A stretch of DNA of 7,962 nucleotides from Candidatus Thorarchaeota archaeon (GCA_016840825.1 JAEORN010000089.1:1-7962); one strand, 5' to 3'; shown: positions 1-5,843, numbered from the stretch's first letter. A program made the numbers and translations. Notes: generated by a model not told the origin, from the sequence alone.

Positions 1-870
1 GAACACATTTCAATACACAATATCGCAAAACATCTTGAGCGCCTCGGTTTCGAGATATCAAAAGTCCCTGTAGATCAATTTGGTCTAGTAAGTCTGAGAA
101 AGCTTGAGCAGAGGATTACAGACAAGACTATTCTCATCTCTGTTGGTTATGCAAGTAATGAGATAGGGACAATTCAACCAATTCGTGAGATTGGTAAACT
201 AGCAGAAGAGAGAGGAATTGCATTTCACTCAGATGCCGTAGCTGCAGAGGGTTTGCTGCCGATTGATGTAAAACGAGATGGCATTCACCTCATGGCGCTT
301 TCGTCAAACGATATCTATGGCCCCAAAGGAGTAGGCGTTCTCTATATGCGCAAGAAATATCGAGTCAATCCGCTCATCATTGGCGGAGGACAGGAACAGG
401 GTCTAAGATCGGGGAGCGAAGATGTCCCTGGTATTGTAGGTATGAAGATTGCCGCGGAGATTATGCAGAAGGAGATGCCAAAAGAGGTAAAGCGTTTCAC
501 AGCATACCGTGATAGGATGATTAAACAGATTCTCGCAGAGATTCCTGATAGTCATCTCAATGGTCATCCAACTCAGCGACTTGCGAGCAATACACACGTG
601 CGGTTCGATGGAATCGAGGGAGAGTCAATCCTCTTGTCTTTCAAAGATAGAGGAATAGCAATCTCTACAGGCTCAGCATGTACATCAAAGACTCTAGAGC
701 CATCACACACGTTAATTGCCACGGGCCTATTGCATGAAGAAGCTCATGGCTCACTTCAAATCACAACTGGAAGATTCAATACAGATCAAGACATAGATAG
801 CGTCCTTGAAGTAGTGCCAGAGATAGTTACACGGCTTCGAGAGCTATCTCCGATTTACAAATCCAATTAG
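1..870 (+). CDS. iscS: IscS/NifS-type cysteine desulfurase lacking the PLP lysine (5' partial)
   Basis: Aminotransferase class V (fold type I) protein of the IscS/NifS family, which normally takes sulfur from cysteine for Fe-S cluster assembly. The frame is open from base 1 and ends at TAG 868-870; about 95 N-terminal residues lie outside the window. Visible landmarks are the PLP-stacking His in EH (codon 2), ASNEIGTIQP, the pyridine-contact Asp in HSDAV (232-234), GGGQEQGLRSGSED, and the sulfur-carrying Cys in GSACTSK (679-681). The motif that should read S-x-H-K-x-Y-G-P-K-G reads SSNDIYGPKG (301-330), so His and the catalytic Lys are Asn and Asp. The Gln that normally follows DAT/DAV is Ala. 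As I recall, A. fulgidus IscS has the same Asn-Asp replacement, so this is probably a real subfamily and not an error. Twelve bases separate it from iscU, so the two are almost certainly cotranscribed. Family is certain; desulfurase activity is doubtful. Confidence 0.95.
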   Translation, partial: EHISIHNIAKHLERLGFEISKVPVDQFGLVSLRKLEQRITDKTILISVGYASNEIGTIQPIREIGKLAEERGIAFHSDAVAAEGLLPIDVKRDGIHLMALSSNDIYGPKGVGVLYMRKKYRVNPLIIGGGQEQGLRSGSEDVPGIVGMKIAAEIMQKEMPKEVKRFTAYRDRMIKQILAEIPDSHLNGHPTQRLASNTHVRFDGIEGESILLSFKDRGIAISTGSACTSKTLEPSHTLIATGLLHEEAHGSLQITTGRFNTDQDIDSVLEVVPEIVTRLRELSPIYKSN

Positions 871-876
871 GAGATG
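869..876 (+). promoter_or_regulatory. Shine-Dalgarno for iscU overlapping the iscS stop
   Basis: AGGAGATG begins inside the iscS TAG stop and lies 6 nt before the iscU ATG (883). It is close to the archaeal consensus GGAGGTGA. The overlap with the upstream stop suggests translational coupling of iscS and iscU. Confidence 0.7.
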
Positions 877-882
877 AAATAG

Positions 883-1662
883 ATGAAATCAACAAAGTAC
901 AGCGAAAAGGTTCTGGATCACTTCAGAAATCCTAGAAATGTCGGCACTCTAGAGGGAGACGACGTTGCTGTTGGAAAAGTAGGCAATCCCACCTGTGGGG
1001 ACATTATGGAAGTCTTCATTCGTATCGAAGGGGACAAGATTACAGATGCTAAGTTCAGGACCTTTGGATGCGGTTCAGCTATTGCAACGACAAGCATGAC
1101 GACCGAGATGGTAAAGGGAATGACCCTAGATGAGGCAATGAAACTAACTCGCCAAGATGTTGCTGAGGAACTAGATGGCTTACCACCAATCAAAATGCAC
1201 TGCTCAAACCTTGCAGCTGATGCTCTTCACGAGGCAATCAAGAACTATAGAAAAGGTAGGGGAGAAGAAGTTCCAGATGAAAACGTGAAAGTAGAGGAAG
1301 AAGTCGAGTGTCTCGTTGGAAAGGACGAGTTTCTTGAGAAAGGCGTCTACACGAGTGTTGATGATCCAAAGGATTTTGAAAATCGTAGAACATTAATTCT
1401 CTACACTGGTGACGAATCTGTCGAAAAGGCAATAGAGTTAACAGAAGTTACCGGAAGGGTGATTCTTCTCACACCTGATGAATCTCTTGTTCTCAGTCCA
1501 GAGCTAGCAGAGAAACTTGCAGCCTCTACTGTGAAGGTACTCTATGAGTCAAAACTCCTTGAAATACGTGGAGAGTTCGAGGTGGAGAAAGCGCTCATCA
1601 AAAATCTGGATGAAGATGAGGACTATGAACTCTTCGTGGATGCAATCGTCATCATCGAGTAG
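883..1662 (+). CDS. iscU: IscU-type Fe-S scaffold fused to a degenerate thioredoxin-reductase-like domain
   Basis: Residues 1-125 form a complete IscU/NifU-N scaffold on which Fe-S clusters are built. The three ligand cysteines are C38 (in GNPTCGD, with the adjacent D40), C63 (FGCGSA) and C107 (KMHCSNLAADAL). Ordinary IscU ends near here. This protein goes on through an acidic linker (about 126-150) into a region (about 153-259) that I align by eye with the NADPH-binding half of thioredoxin reductase. G154-V155 followed by TSVDD sits where that family has GV..CATCD, and RRTLILYTGDESVEKAIEL sits where it has KxVxVxGGGDSAVEEAxxL. A beta-strand pattern then continues to FVDAIVIIE. The CxxC cysteines, two glycines of the GGG and the HRRxxxR arginines are missing, so redox and NADPH functions are probably lost. 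The start has a strong Shine-Dalgarno. The partner is the lysine-less IscS just upstream. The scaffold call is firm; the C-terminal assignment is my inference. Confidence 0.93.
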   Translation: MKSTKYSEKVLDHFRNPRNVGTLEGDDVAVGKVGNPTCGDIMEVFIRIEGDKITDAKFRTFGCGSAIATTSMTTEMVKGMTLDEAMKLTRQDVAEELDGLPPIKMHCSNLAADALHEAIKNYRKGRGEEVPDENVKVEEEVECLVGKDEFLEKGVYTSVDDPKDFENRRTLILYTGDESVEKAIELTEVTGRVILLTPDESLVLSPELAEKLAASTVKVLYESKLLEIRGEFEVEKALIKNLDEDEDYELFVDAIVIIE

Positions 1663-1710
1663 TTCTGTGCACTAAGTACAAATCAGGGTTGATTCGTATC
1701 TGAAGCAGAT

Positions 1711-2172
1711 ATGATAGCGATAAGACATGCAGCAGAGGTAGACAGAGACCTTCTCAAATCCATGTACCTCTCAGAGGTAGAAGACGACGTTGCACGTGCA
1801 GAGAGATTTGCAGAACAATTGATCAGCCGTTTTAATACACTACTGGCACTACAGAATGGCGAGTTGTGTGGCACACTTTCGTGGGAAACAAGAGGCGGTT
1901 ATGATGACGGTGTTGCAGAGCTGGTAGCACTTGGTGTCAACCGCAAGTTCCAACGACAAGGTATTGCATCAGAATTGGTTGAACGGATGATTGAGGAAGC
2001 ATCAGTATTCTACGCTGAAAGAGGCTATGTTCTTAGAGTCATTTTACTCTTTATGGAGTATGGTAATGAAGGTGCAAGGAGATTCTATTCTCAGATAGGA
2101 TTCTCAGAGATCGCTACAATTCCGAATCTTTACCCTCATGATGATGGAGCTATCTGGACTCGACACTTCTAG
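1711..2172 (+). CDS. GNAT-family N-acetyltransferase
   Basis: A 153-residue single-domain GNAT enzyme, which transfers an acetyl group from acetyl-CoA to an amine such as a protein N-terminus, lysine or small molecule. The N-terminal IAIRHAAEVDRDLL is the usual first strand and helix. Motif A is VAELVALGVNRKFQRQGIA (68-86), with the CoA pyrophosphate loop Q81-x-x-G84-x-A86. Motif B is NEGARRFYSQIGF (119-131), where the Tyr is the usual general-acid position. Length is normal for the family. The ATG at 1711 fits the domain start, but no convincing Shine-Dalgarno precedes it. It lies 48 bases after iscU on the same strand and could be read through from that operon. Substrate cannot be read from the sequence; RimI-like protein acetylation is only one possibility. 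Confidence 0.88.
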   Translation: MIAIRHAAEVDRDLLKSMYLSEVEDDVARAERFAEQLISRFNTLLALQNGELCGTLSWETRGGYDDGVAELVALGVNRKFQRQGIASELVERMIEEASVFYAERGYVLRVILLFMEYGNEGARRFYSQIGFSEIATIPNLYPHDDGAIWTRHF

Positions 2173-2236
2173 ATTAGTTTGTATTGACTGAATAATAGAA
2201 CCTTCAATAAACGATTGGGACAGTGCTATTTTCATT

Positions 2237-2923
2237 ATGGAAAATGGAAGCGGCATTGGAACTCTACAGGAGCGTTCACTTCACGCCGAAATTAAGAGGT
2301 TATATGAGGGCCCAGGGGTTCAAATGGAGGTCGCAATTGAGGGGTATGTTGTCGATGTAGTCAAAGATGATCTTCTCATCGAAATTCAGACGAGAAATTT
2401 TGCTGCGATAAAGAACAAACTATTCGCACTTATGAAGAACCATCCAATCAGACTAGTTTACCCTATCCCATCTGAGAAATGGATTATTCGTCAGAGTCCA
2501 GATGGAAAGAATGAGATAGGGAGAAGACGGTCTCCAAAGCAACTTGGATTTGCCAATCTTTTTGAAGAACTTGTCAGTATTCCAACATTTCTTCTTCATA
2601 AGAACTTCTCATTGGAGGTCATTTTGATTCGCGAAGAGGAGATACGAATTCAAGATGGAAGGGGGAGTTGGAGGAGGAGGGGATGGAGTAGTGTTGATAG
2701 AAAACTACTCGAAGTACTCGAAAGACATCTTTACCAGGGTCCTTCTGACCTCCTACATCTTATTCCAGATACTCTACAAAGACCATTTACGTCGATGAGA
2801 CTTGCAGAAGCAACAGGAATTTCTAAACGATTATCTCAAAAGATGACATACTGCTTACGAAAAATGGGCGTTCTCAAGTCTATTGGCAAAGAGAGGAATG
2901 CGCATCTATATACAATTATTTAG
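2237..2923 (+). CDS. Conserved uncharacterised protein, possible PD-(D/E)XK-like N-terminus plus C-terminal winged helix
   Basis: A 228-residue soluble protein with no assigned function. I recognise the pattern of a family shared by archaea and some bacteria such as Chloroflexi, but cannot give a role. The N-terminal half has a helix (HAEIKRLY, 16-23), then strands carrying E31, D40 (GYVVDVV) and E49-I-Q51 (LLIEIQTRNF), then K59 and K61. This order of acidic residue, Asp and Glu-x-Gln resembles the active-site layout of PD-(D/E)XK nucleases (inference). It is followed by RLVYPIPSEKWI (72-83), GRRRSPK (95-101) and an Arg/Trp-rich stretch, DGRGSWRRRGWSSVDR (140-155). Residues about 185-228 look like a winged helix: TSMRLAEATGISKRLSQKM, then an LRKMGVLKSIG strand-turn. 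The ATG at 2237 is the first in frame; there is no clear Shine-Dalgarno. It lies 64 bases after the acetyltransferase on the same strand. Confidence 0.85.
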   Translation: MENGSGIGTLQERSLHAEIKRLYEGPGVQMEVAIEGYVVDVVKDDLLIEIQTRNFAAIKNKLFALMKNHPIRLVYPIPSEKWIIRQSPDGKNEIGRRRSPKQLGFANLFEELVSIPTFLLHKNFSLEVILIREEEIRIQDGRGSWRRRGWSSVDRKLLEVLERHLYQGPSDLLHLIPDTLQRPFTSMRLAEATGISKRLSQKMTYCLRKMGVLKSIGKERNAHLYTII

Positions 2924-3040
2924 CGTCGTGAAATTACTTATTTGAAAATCCTTATTATTACCAATAGTGTAGAAAATGCAAACGTCGTAAGTGGTTTGTG
3001 GTGATTGTGACACGACCCTCTTAGTGCTACGCGTTGTACC

Positions 3041-3046
3041 GGTGAT
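3041..3046 (+). promoter_or_regulatory. Shine-Dalgarno GGTGAT fixing the start of the winged-helix gene
   Basis: GGTGAT matches the archaeal anti-Shine-Dalgarno exactly and lies 4 nt before ATG 3051. It favours this start over an upstream in-frame GTG at 2991, whose extra 20 residues (MVCGDCDTTLLVLRVVPVIR) do not belong to the winged-helix fold. Confidence 0.65.
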
Positions 3047-3050
3047 AAGG

Positions 3051-3335
3051 ATGAGTCTGCCAATCAATCTCACAAAGAGCACTCTCATTGTGCTAGACGA
3101 GTTGGCAAAAGATGGTCCAATGTGTCCTCAAGAGATTGCTAATAAGAGCGGACTAGCAATGAGGACAGTTACACTTGCTCTGAAGACTTTACAGTCTGGC
3201 AATTTCTGCAGAAAGGTGCCAAACCTTATGGATATGAGGAAGCCACTCTATCACGCAGACTACGAGAAGATTATGGAACTTCAGAGAACACACGAAGTTT
3301 GGCGAAGCCTGCTCAATCTACGCGTGACAAGATAG
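3051..3335 (+). CDS. Small winged-helix DNA-binding protein (MarR/TrmB/ArsR-like)
   Basis: A 94-residue protein that is almost entirely one winged helix-turn-helix domain. Helix 1 is STLIVLDELAKDG (10-22). The helix-turn-helix is CPQEIANKSGLAMRTVTLALKTL, of which QEIANKSGL (27-35) and RTVTLALKTL (38-47) are the two helices. A wing follows (FCRKVPNLMDMRKPLYHAD, 52-70), then a C-terminal helix that may dimerise. The pattern fits the archaeal MarR/TrmB/ArsR superfamily of transcription regulators. No sensing domain or metal-binding cysteine pair is evident. It stands alone, 127 bases after the 228-residue gene and convergent with the thioredoxin-like gene, so its target is not shown by context. 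The start was chosen from the GGTGAT ribosome binding site. The DNA-binding role is well supported; the regulon is unknown. Confidence 0.82.
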   Translation: MSLPINLTKSTLIVLDELAKDGPMCPQEIANKSGLAMRTVTLALKTLQSGNFCRKVPNLMDMRKPLYHADYEKIMELQRTHEVWRSLLNLRVTR

Positions 3336-3388
3336 AGTAAGTCTATTCTGAAAAGGACACTTGGGCAATTGTTACTTATTATGCTCCA

Positions 3389-3733
3389 TCAATACGATTG
3401 TTCTGAGAAACAGCCTTTGAGTACTGCATGCATCACCGCACTTCGAGCTACATCCATATCTGGTATGCCTGTTAGTATTTCTTGACAAATTCTCATTGCA
3501 GGCAAGCTTGCGGGATGTGGTATATTACAACCATCATCCTCAGTTGTGATATCGATCCTACGAATGACATTAGCGGATAGACCAAAATCAGAGATGACAT
3601 AGTGCATGATTTCAAGAGCAGCATCACATAGTATGCAAGATTCACTAGTATAGAGAATGATGCAACTGCATCTTCCACAGTCACATTTTTTCTGTTCTGC
3701 AAAGGATGTGATTGATTCTGTTCTTATCGTCAT
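3389..3733 (-). CDS. Cysteine-rich thioredoxin/glutaredoxin-like protein
   Basis: A 114-residue protein with a thioredoxin-fold pattern. The strand CIILYTSESC (24-33) leads into the redox motif C33-I-L-C36, followed by a helix (DAALEIMHYVISDFG). A second strand (NVIRRIDITTEDD) follows. SLPAMRI (77-83) has the Pro that is normally cis beside the active site, then LTGIPD and a final helix. Before the domain is an unusual cluster, C17-x-C19-x2-C22-x-C24, and further cysteines occur at 69, 83 and 108. The cluster could bind a metal or Fe-S centre or carry persulfide (inference). It would act as a cytosolic thiol-disulfide or sulfur-transfer protein. It starts 3 bases after the stop of a small ORF and is downstream of the PLP enzyme on the same strand, so it is probably the last gene of that operon. 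No Shine-Dalgarno is seen, which fits translational coupling. Confidence 0.75.
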   Translation of the reverse strand: MTIRTESITSFAEQKKCDCGRCSCIILYTSESCILCDAALEIMHYVISDFGLSANVIRRIDITTEDDGCNIPHPASLPAMRICQEILTGIPDMDVARSAVMHAVLKGCFSEQSY

Positions 3734-3736
3734 TTC

Positions 3737-3922
3737 TTATCGGTAGAAAGATAACAATTCATCAATATAATAGGTATCAGCAAATACTCCCCCATCAGAA
3801 TGCCTCAAATTGCCATCTGGACCTATTCTGTTAAGGGTAGTTAGCAAGCATCTTCCCTTTTTGCTCTTTGCCGCATACTTACTAGCCAGTCCCAACATTG
3901 CAAAAGATTGAAGGCTTAACAA
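3737..3922 (-). CDS. Possible small protein (61 aa, TTG start) or gene remnant
   Basis: An open frame of 61 codons packed between the PLP enzyme (19-base gap) and the thioredoxin-like gene (3-base gap). The only starts are TTG at 3922 or the internal ATG at 3898, which would give 53 residues; an in-frame TAG lies 12 bases before the TTG and there is no Shine-Dalgarno. The translation looks protein-like: an amphipathic N-terminal helix (SLQSFAMLGLASKYAAKSKK), a central LLTTLNRIGPDGNLRHSDGG and an ordered end, FADTYYIDELLSFYR. There is no membrane segment and one cysteine. I do not recognise a family. It may be a short accessory protein of the operon or the C-terminal remnant of a longer gene. 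Tight spacing argues for translation; the poor start argues against. Confidence 0.4.
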   Translation of the reverse strand: MLSLQSFAMLGLASKYAAKSKKGRCLLTTLNRIGPDGNLRHSDGGVFADTYYIDELLSFYR

Positions 3923-3941
3923 ATGGCCATATATCTAGGTA

Positions 3942-5141
3942 TTATGTGCTCAATGAATCAAGTGCGTTTGTCAAATCCATTAACAAATCTGCAGCATCCT
4001 CAATTCCAACTGATAAGCGAACTGTGGAGTTGCAAATTCCTGCTTCACTAAGAGCGTTCTCATCGAGACCGTAGTGGGTGGTCAGAACAGGAATACTAGC
4101 TAAGCTTTCAACTCCTCCAAGGGAAACAGCATTCAAGAATATATCTAGGGAATCAACAAACTGACGCGTTCCTGCTAAATCTGTATCGAGATCAACTGAC
4201 AACATTCCACCAAACCCATCCATTTGCTTTCTTGCTACTTGATGTTGAGGATGAGTTTTCAAGCCAGGATAATGAACCTGCTTGATTCGACGGTCTTTGG
4301 AGAGCTTATCAGCAAGGTACATTGCGTTCCAGTTGTGTCGTTCCATTCTAACACTAAGGGTTTTGATTCCGCGGTCAAGAAGGAAAGAGGCAAATGGATC
4401 CATAGTTCCTCCTAGAAGCTTTGCAGCACTCCGAACTCTTGTCATTAATTCTTTGGAAGCAGATACAGTACCTGCTATGATATCACTGTGACCTCCGAGA
4501 TATTTTGTTGCACTATGCATCACAAGATCTACACCAAACTCGTGAGGGCGTTGATTAATTGGTGAGCCAAAAGTACTATCTATCATACTTATCGTTCCGG
4601 TTGATATTGCAGCATCGGCTACTTGTTTAATATCAACAATCTTGAGGGTTGGATTTGTGGGGGTTTCGAAGAAACATAATTTGTACTTCTCGCCTGAATC
4701 TGATAGAAAATCAGCTATTTCGTTAGTATCAGCGTAGTCGACCTGAATACCATTTTGCGGGAGGATTTCATTAAAGAGATGAACAGTGCCCCCGTAGATA
4801 GAATCACTCGATAGGATTCGCTCGCCGCCTTTCACAAGTCCCATGACAGCAGATGCGATTGCAGCCATTCCTGAAGAAACAACATGAGTATCTTCCGTAC
4901 CTTCAAGCGAACTGATTTTTTCTTCAACGCTTTTCGTCGTTGGATTACTCCACCTTGTATATACATGATCACCTGTCTTGCCTTGTACCGAGTCAAGCAT
5001 ATGTTGCTGGTTCTCGAAGACAAATGTGGATGTCTGTACAATTGGTACAACTGCGGGCCCTGATGTCTGCGAATGTGTGCCTTGAACGCAGAGTGTACGG
5101 AGATTTCTTTTCTTTGAATTCAATGTGTTCCACCAAAACAT
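3942..5141 (-). CDS. Cys/Met-metabolism PLP enzyme (cystathionine gamma-lyase/synthase or related lyase)
   Basis: A full-length, 399-residue member of the gamma family of fold-type-I PLP enzymes, which interconvert cystathionine, homocysteine, cysteine and methionine or release sulfide/methanethiol. Visible landmarks are YTRWSNPT (61-68, phosphate-binding Tyr and Arg from the partner subunit), SSGMAAI (89-95, PLP phosphate), Y116 in IYGGT (stacks on PLP), FFETPTNPT (158-165), D188 in MIDSTF (pyridine nitrogen) and K213 in HSATKYLGGHSD (PLP Schiff base). LGGVESL (341-347) and TVRLSVGIEDA (373-383, carboxylate-binding Arg) complete the set. All catalytic residues are present. Methionine gamma-lyase has Cys after YG; here it is Gly, which favours a cystathionine gamma-lyase or synthase type. 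The exact reaction cannot be fixed. The N-terminus is about 15 residues before the usual start of homology. It heads a three-ORF - strand group ending with a thioredoxin-like protein. Confidence 0.92.
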   Translation of the reverse strand: MFWWNTLNSKKRNLRTLCVQGTHSQTSGPAVVPIVQTSTFVFENQQHMLDSVQGKTGDHVYTRWSNPTTKSVEEKISSLEGTEDTHVVSSGMAAIASAVMGLVKGGERILSSDSIYGGTVHLFNEILPQNGIQVDYADTNEIADFLSDSGEKYKLCFFETPTNPTLKIVDIKQVADAAISTGTISMIDSTFGSPINQRPHEFGVDLVMHSATKYLGGHSDIIAGTVSASKELMTRVRSAAKLLGGTMDPFASFLLDRGIKTLSVRMERHNWNAMYLADKLSKDRRIKQVHYPGLKTHPQHQVARKQMDGFGGMLSVDLDTDLAGTRQFVDSLDIFLNAVSLGGVESLASIPVLTTHYGLDENALSEAGICNSTVRLSVGIEDAADLLMDLTNALDSLST

Positions 5142-5174
5142 TCTCTATCAGATAAAATCAATCAACACATCTGA

Positions 5175-5182
5175 GGTTTATA
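5175..5182 (-). promoter_or_regulatory. TATA-like box upstream of the Cys/Met PLP enzyme
   Basis: Read on the - strand this is TATAAACC. Archaeal transcription would begin about 25 bases on, near 5153, giving a leader of about 12 bases before ATG 5141. It lies in the 96-base gap after the PspC gene, so the PLP-enzyme operon is probably transcribed separately. No strong BRE is seen. Confidence 0.45.
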
Positions 5183-5237
5183 GATGGATGCAAATAGGCA
5201 CTAGTACACACGAATTTCGAATCAGTGGAGTCTTGCG

Positions 5238-5453
5238 TTATGGTTCCTCGGGAATGATGAGCGCTGCGATGAGATATGCCAGTAAGCCAGCACCATATAC
5301 TAGAGTAAACAGAATCCAGAGGACACGAATAATCGTCGGATCTGTATTGTAATACTTACCAATCCCTCCACAGATGCCAAAAAGGACTTTGTTATCACGG
5401 GAGCGATATAACTTGCCATCACTACCTCCAGGCGTAATAGGTATCTCTGCCAT
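5238..5453 (-). CDS. Minimal PspC-domain membrane protein
   Basis: A 71-residue protein consisting almost wholly of one PspC domain, named after the phage-shock protein C that senses envelope stress in proteobacteria. The pattern is clear: KLYRSRDNKVLFGICGGIGK (14-33), then YYNTDPTIIRVLW (34-46) and one membrane segment of about 24 residues (about 44-68) ending in IIPEEP. The start is ATG 5453, preceded by GGTGG about 4 bases away. The frame stays open upstream to a possible 204-residue reading, but those residues overlap the next gene and lack any domain pattern. It follows a small three-helix membrane protein on the same strand after 71 bases, probably as an operon. Stand-alone PspC proteins are common in archaea and their partners are mostly unknown. 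A role in membrane stress is inferred from the family only. Confidence 0.88.
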   Translation of the reverse strand: MAEIPITPGGSDGKLYRSRDNKVLFGICGGIGKYYNTDPTIIRVLWILFTLVYGAGLLAYLIAALIIPEEP

Positions 5454-5524
5454 AGAACCACCACATTGCAACGTTGCTATGAAGATATTAAACATTTGCA
5501 GTTCTTGGCTGAATCTCTGTTGAA

Positions 5525-5836
5525 CTAGTTTCCTTTGAATGCCAATGCGATGCCTATTGTTATTCCGCCTCCTACGGAGAGCGCAGTCAGCAAGACAACA
5601 TCCTGAATGTAGAATGGAAGAGGGACATGGCTCATAGCCATCGACGCATACCACAGAAATCCTGTAAGTAAAATCGTTAGTCCGATAAAAATCGTTCCAC
5701 TCTTCAGCAGAGTTAATCTTCTTACTAAATTGTTCTTCTCCCTGAAACCAAGAAATATCAGCACAATTCCTATAATAAGAAGAGTTCCTAGAATTGCAGG
5801 ATAATTTGCAGAATACATGGCTTCTACTGATTCCAT
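5525..5836 (-). CDS. Small three-helix integral membrane protein
   Basis: A 103-residue protein with three predicted transmembrane segments at about residues 12-31 (YPAILGTLLIIGIVLIFLG), 46-66 (SGTIFIGLTILLTGFLWYA) and 78-99 (DVVLLTALSVGGGITIGIAL). A short basic loop between the first two (REKNNLVRR) suggests, by the positive-inside rule, that it faces the cytoplasm and the N-terminus is outside. I do not recognise the family. The ATG at 5836 is supported by GGGGGTT 7 bases upstream and by a TATA-like box further up. It precedes the PspC-domain gene on the same strand, so the two may act together in the membrane (inference from position only). Confidence 0.78.
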   Translation of the reverse strand: MESVEAMYSANYPAILGTLLIIGIVLIFLGFREKNNLVRRLTLLKSGTIFIGLTILLTGFLWYASMAMSHVPLPFYIQDVVLLTALSVGGGITIGIALAFKGN

Positions 5837-5843
5837 CTATACG

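Noticed and set aside
301..312. The Asn-Asp in place of His-Lys could be a sequencing error or a sign of a pseudogene
   Set aside because: The frame is open throughout, two adjacent codons differ by several bases, the other motifs are intact, and I recall the same Asn-Asp in A. fulgidus IscS.
918..1193. Open frame of 91 codons on the - strand inside iscU
   Set aside because: It is a shadow of the iscU coding frame; the + strand product has all IscU motifs.
2991..3050. GTG-initiated extension of the winged-helix gene
   Set aside because: The perfect GGTGAT 4 bases before ATG 3051 and the lack of fold-like sequence in the extension favour the shorter protein.
3336..3388. Possible terminator between the convergent winged-helix and thioredoxin-like genes
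   Set aside because: I found no T-rich tract or stable hairpin in these 53 bases on either strand.
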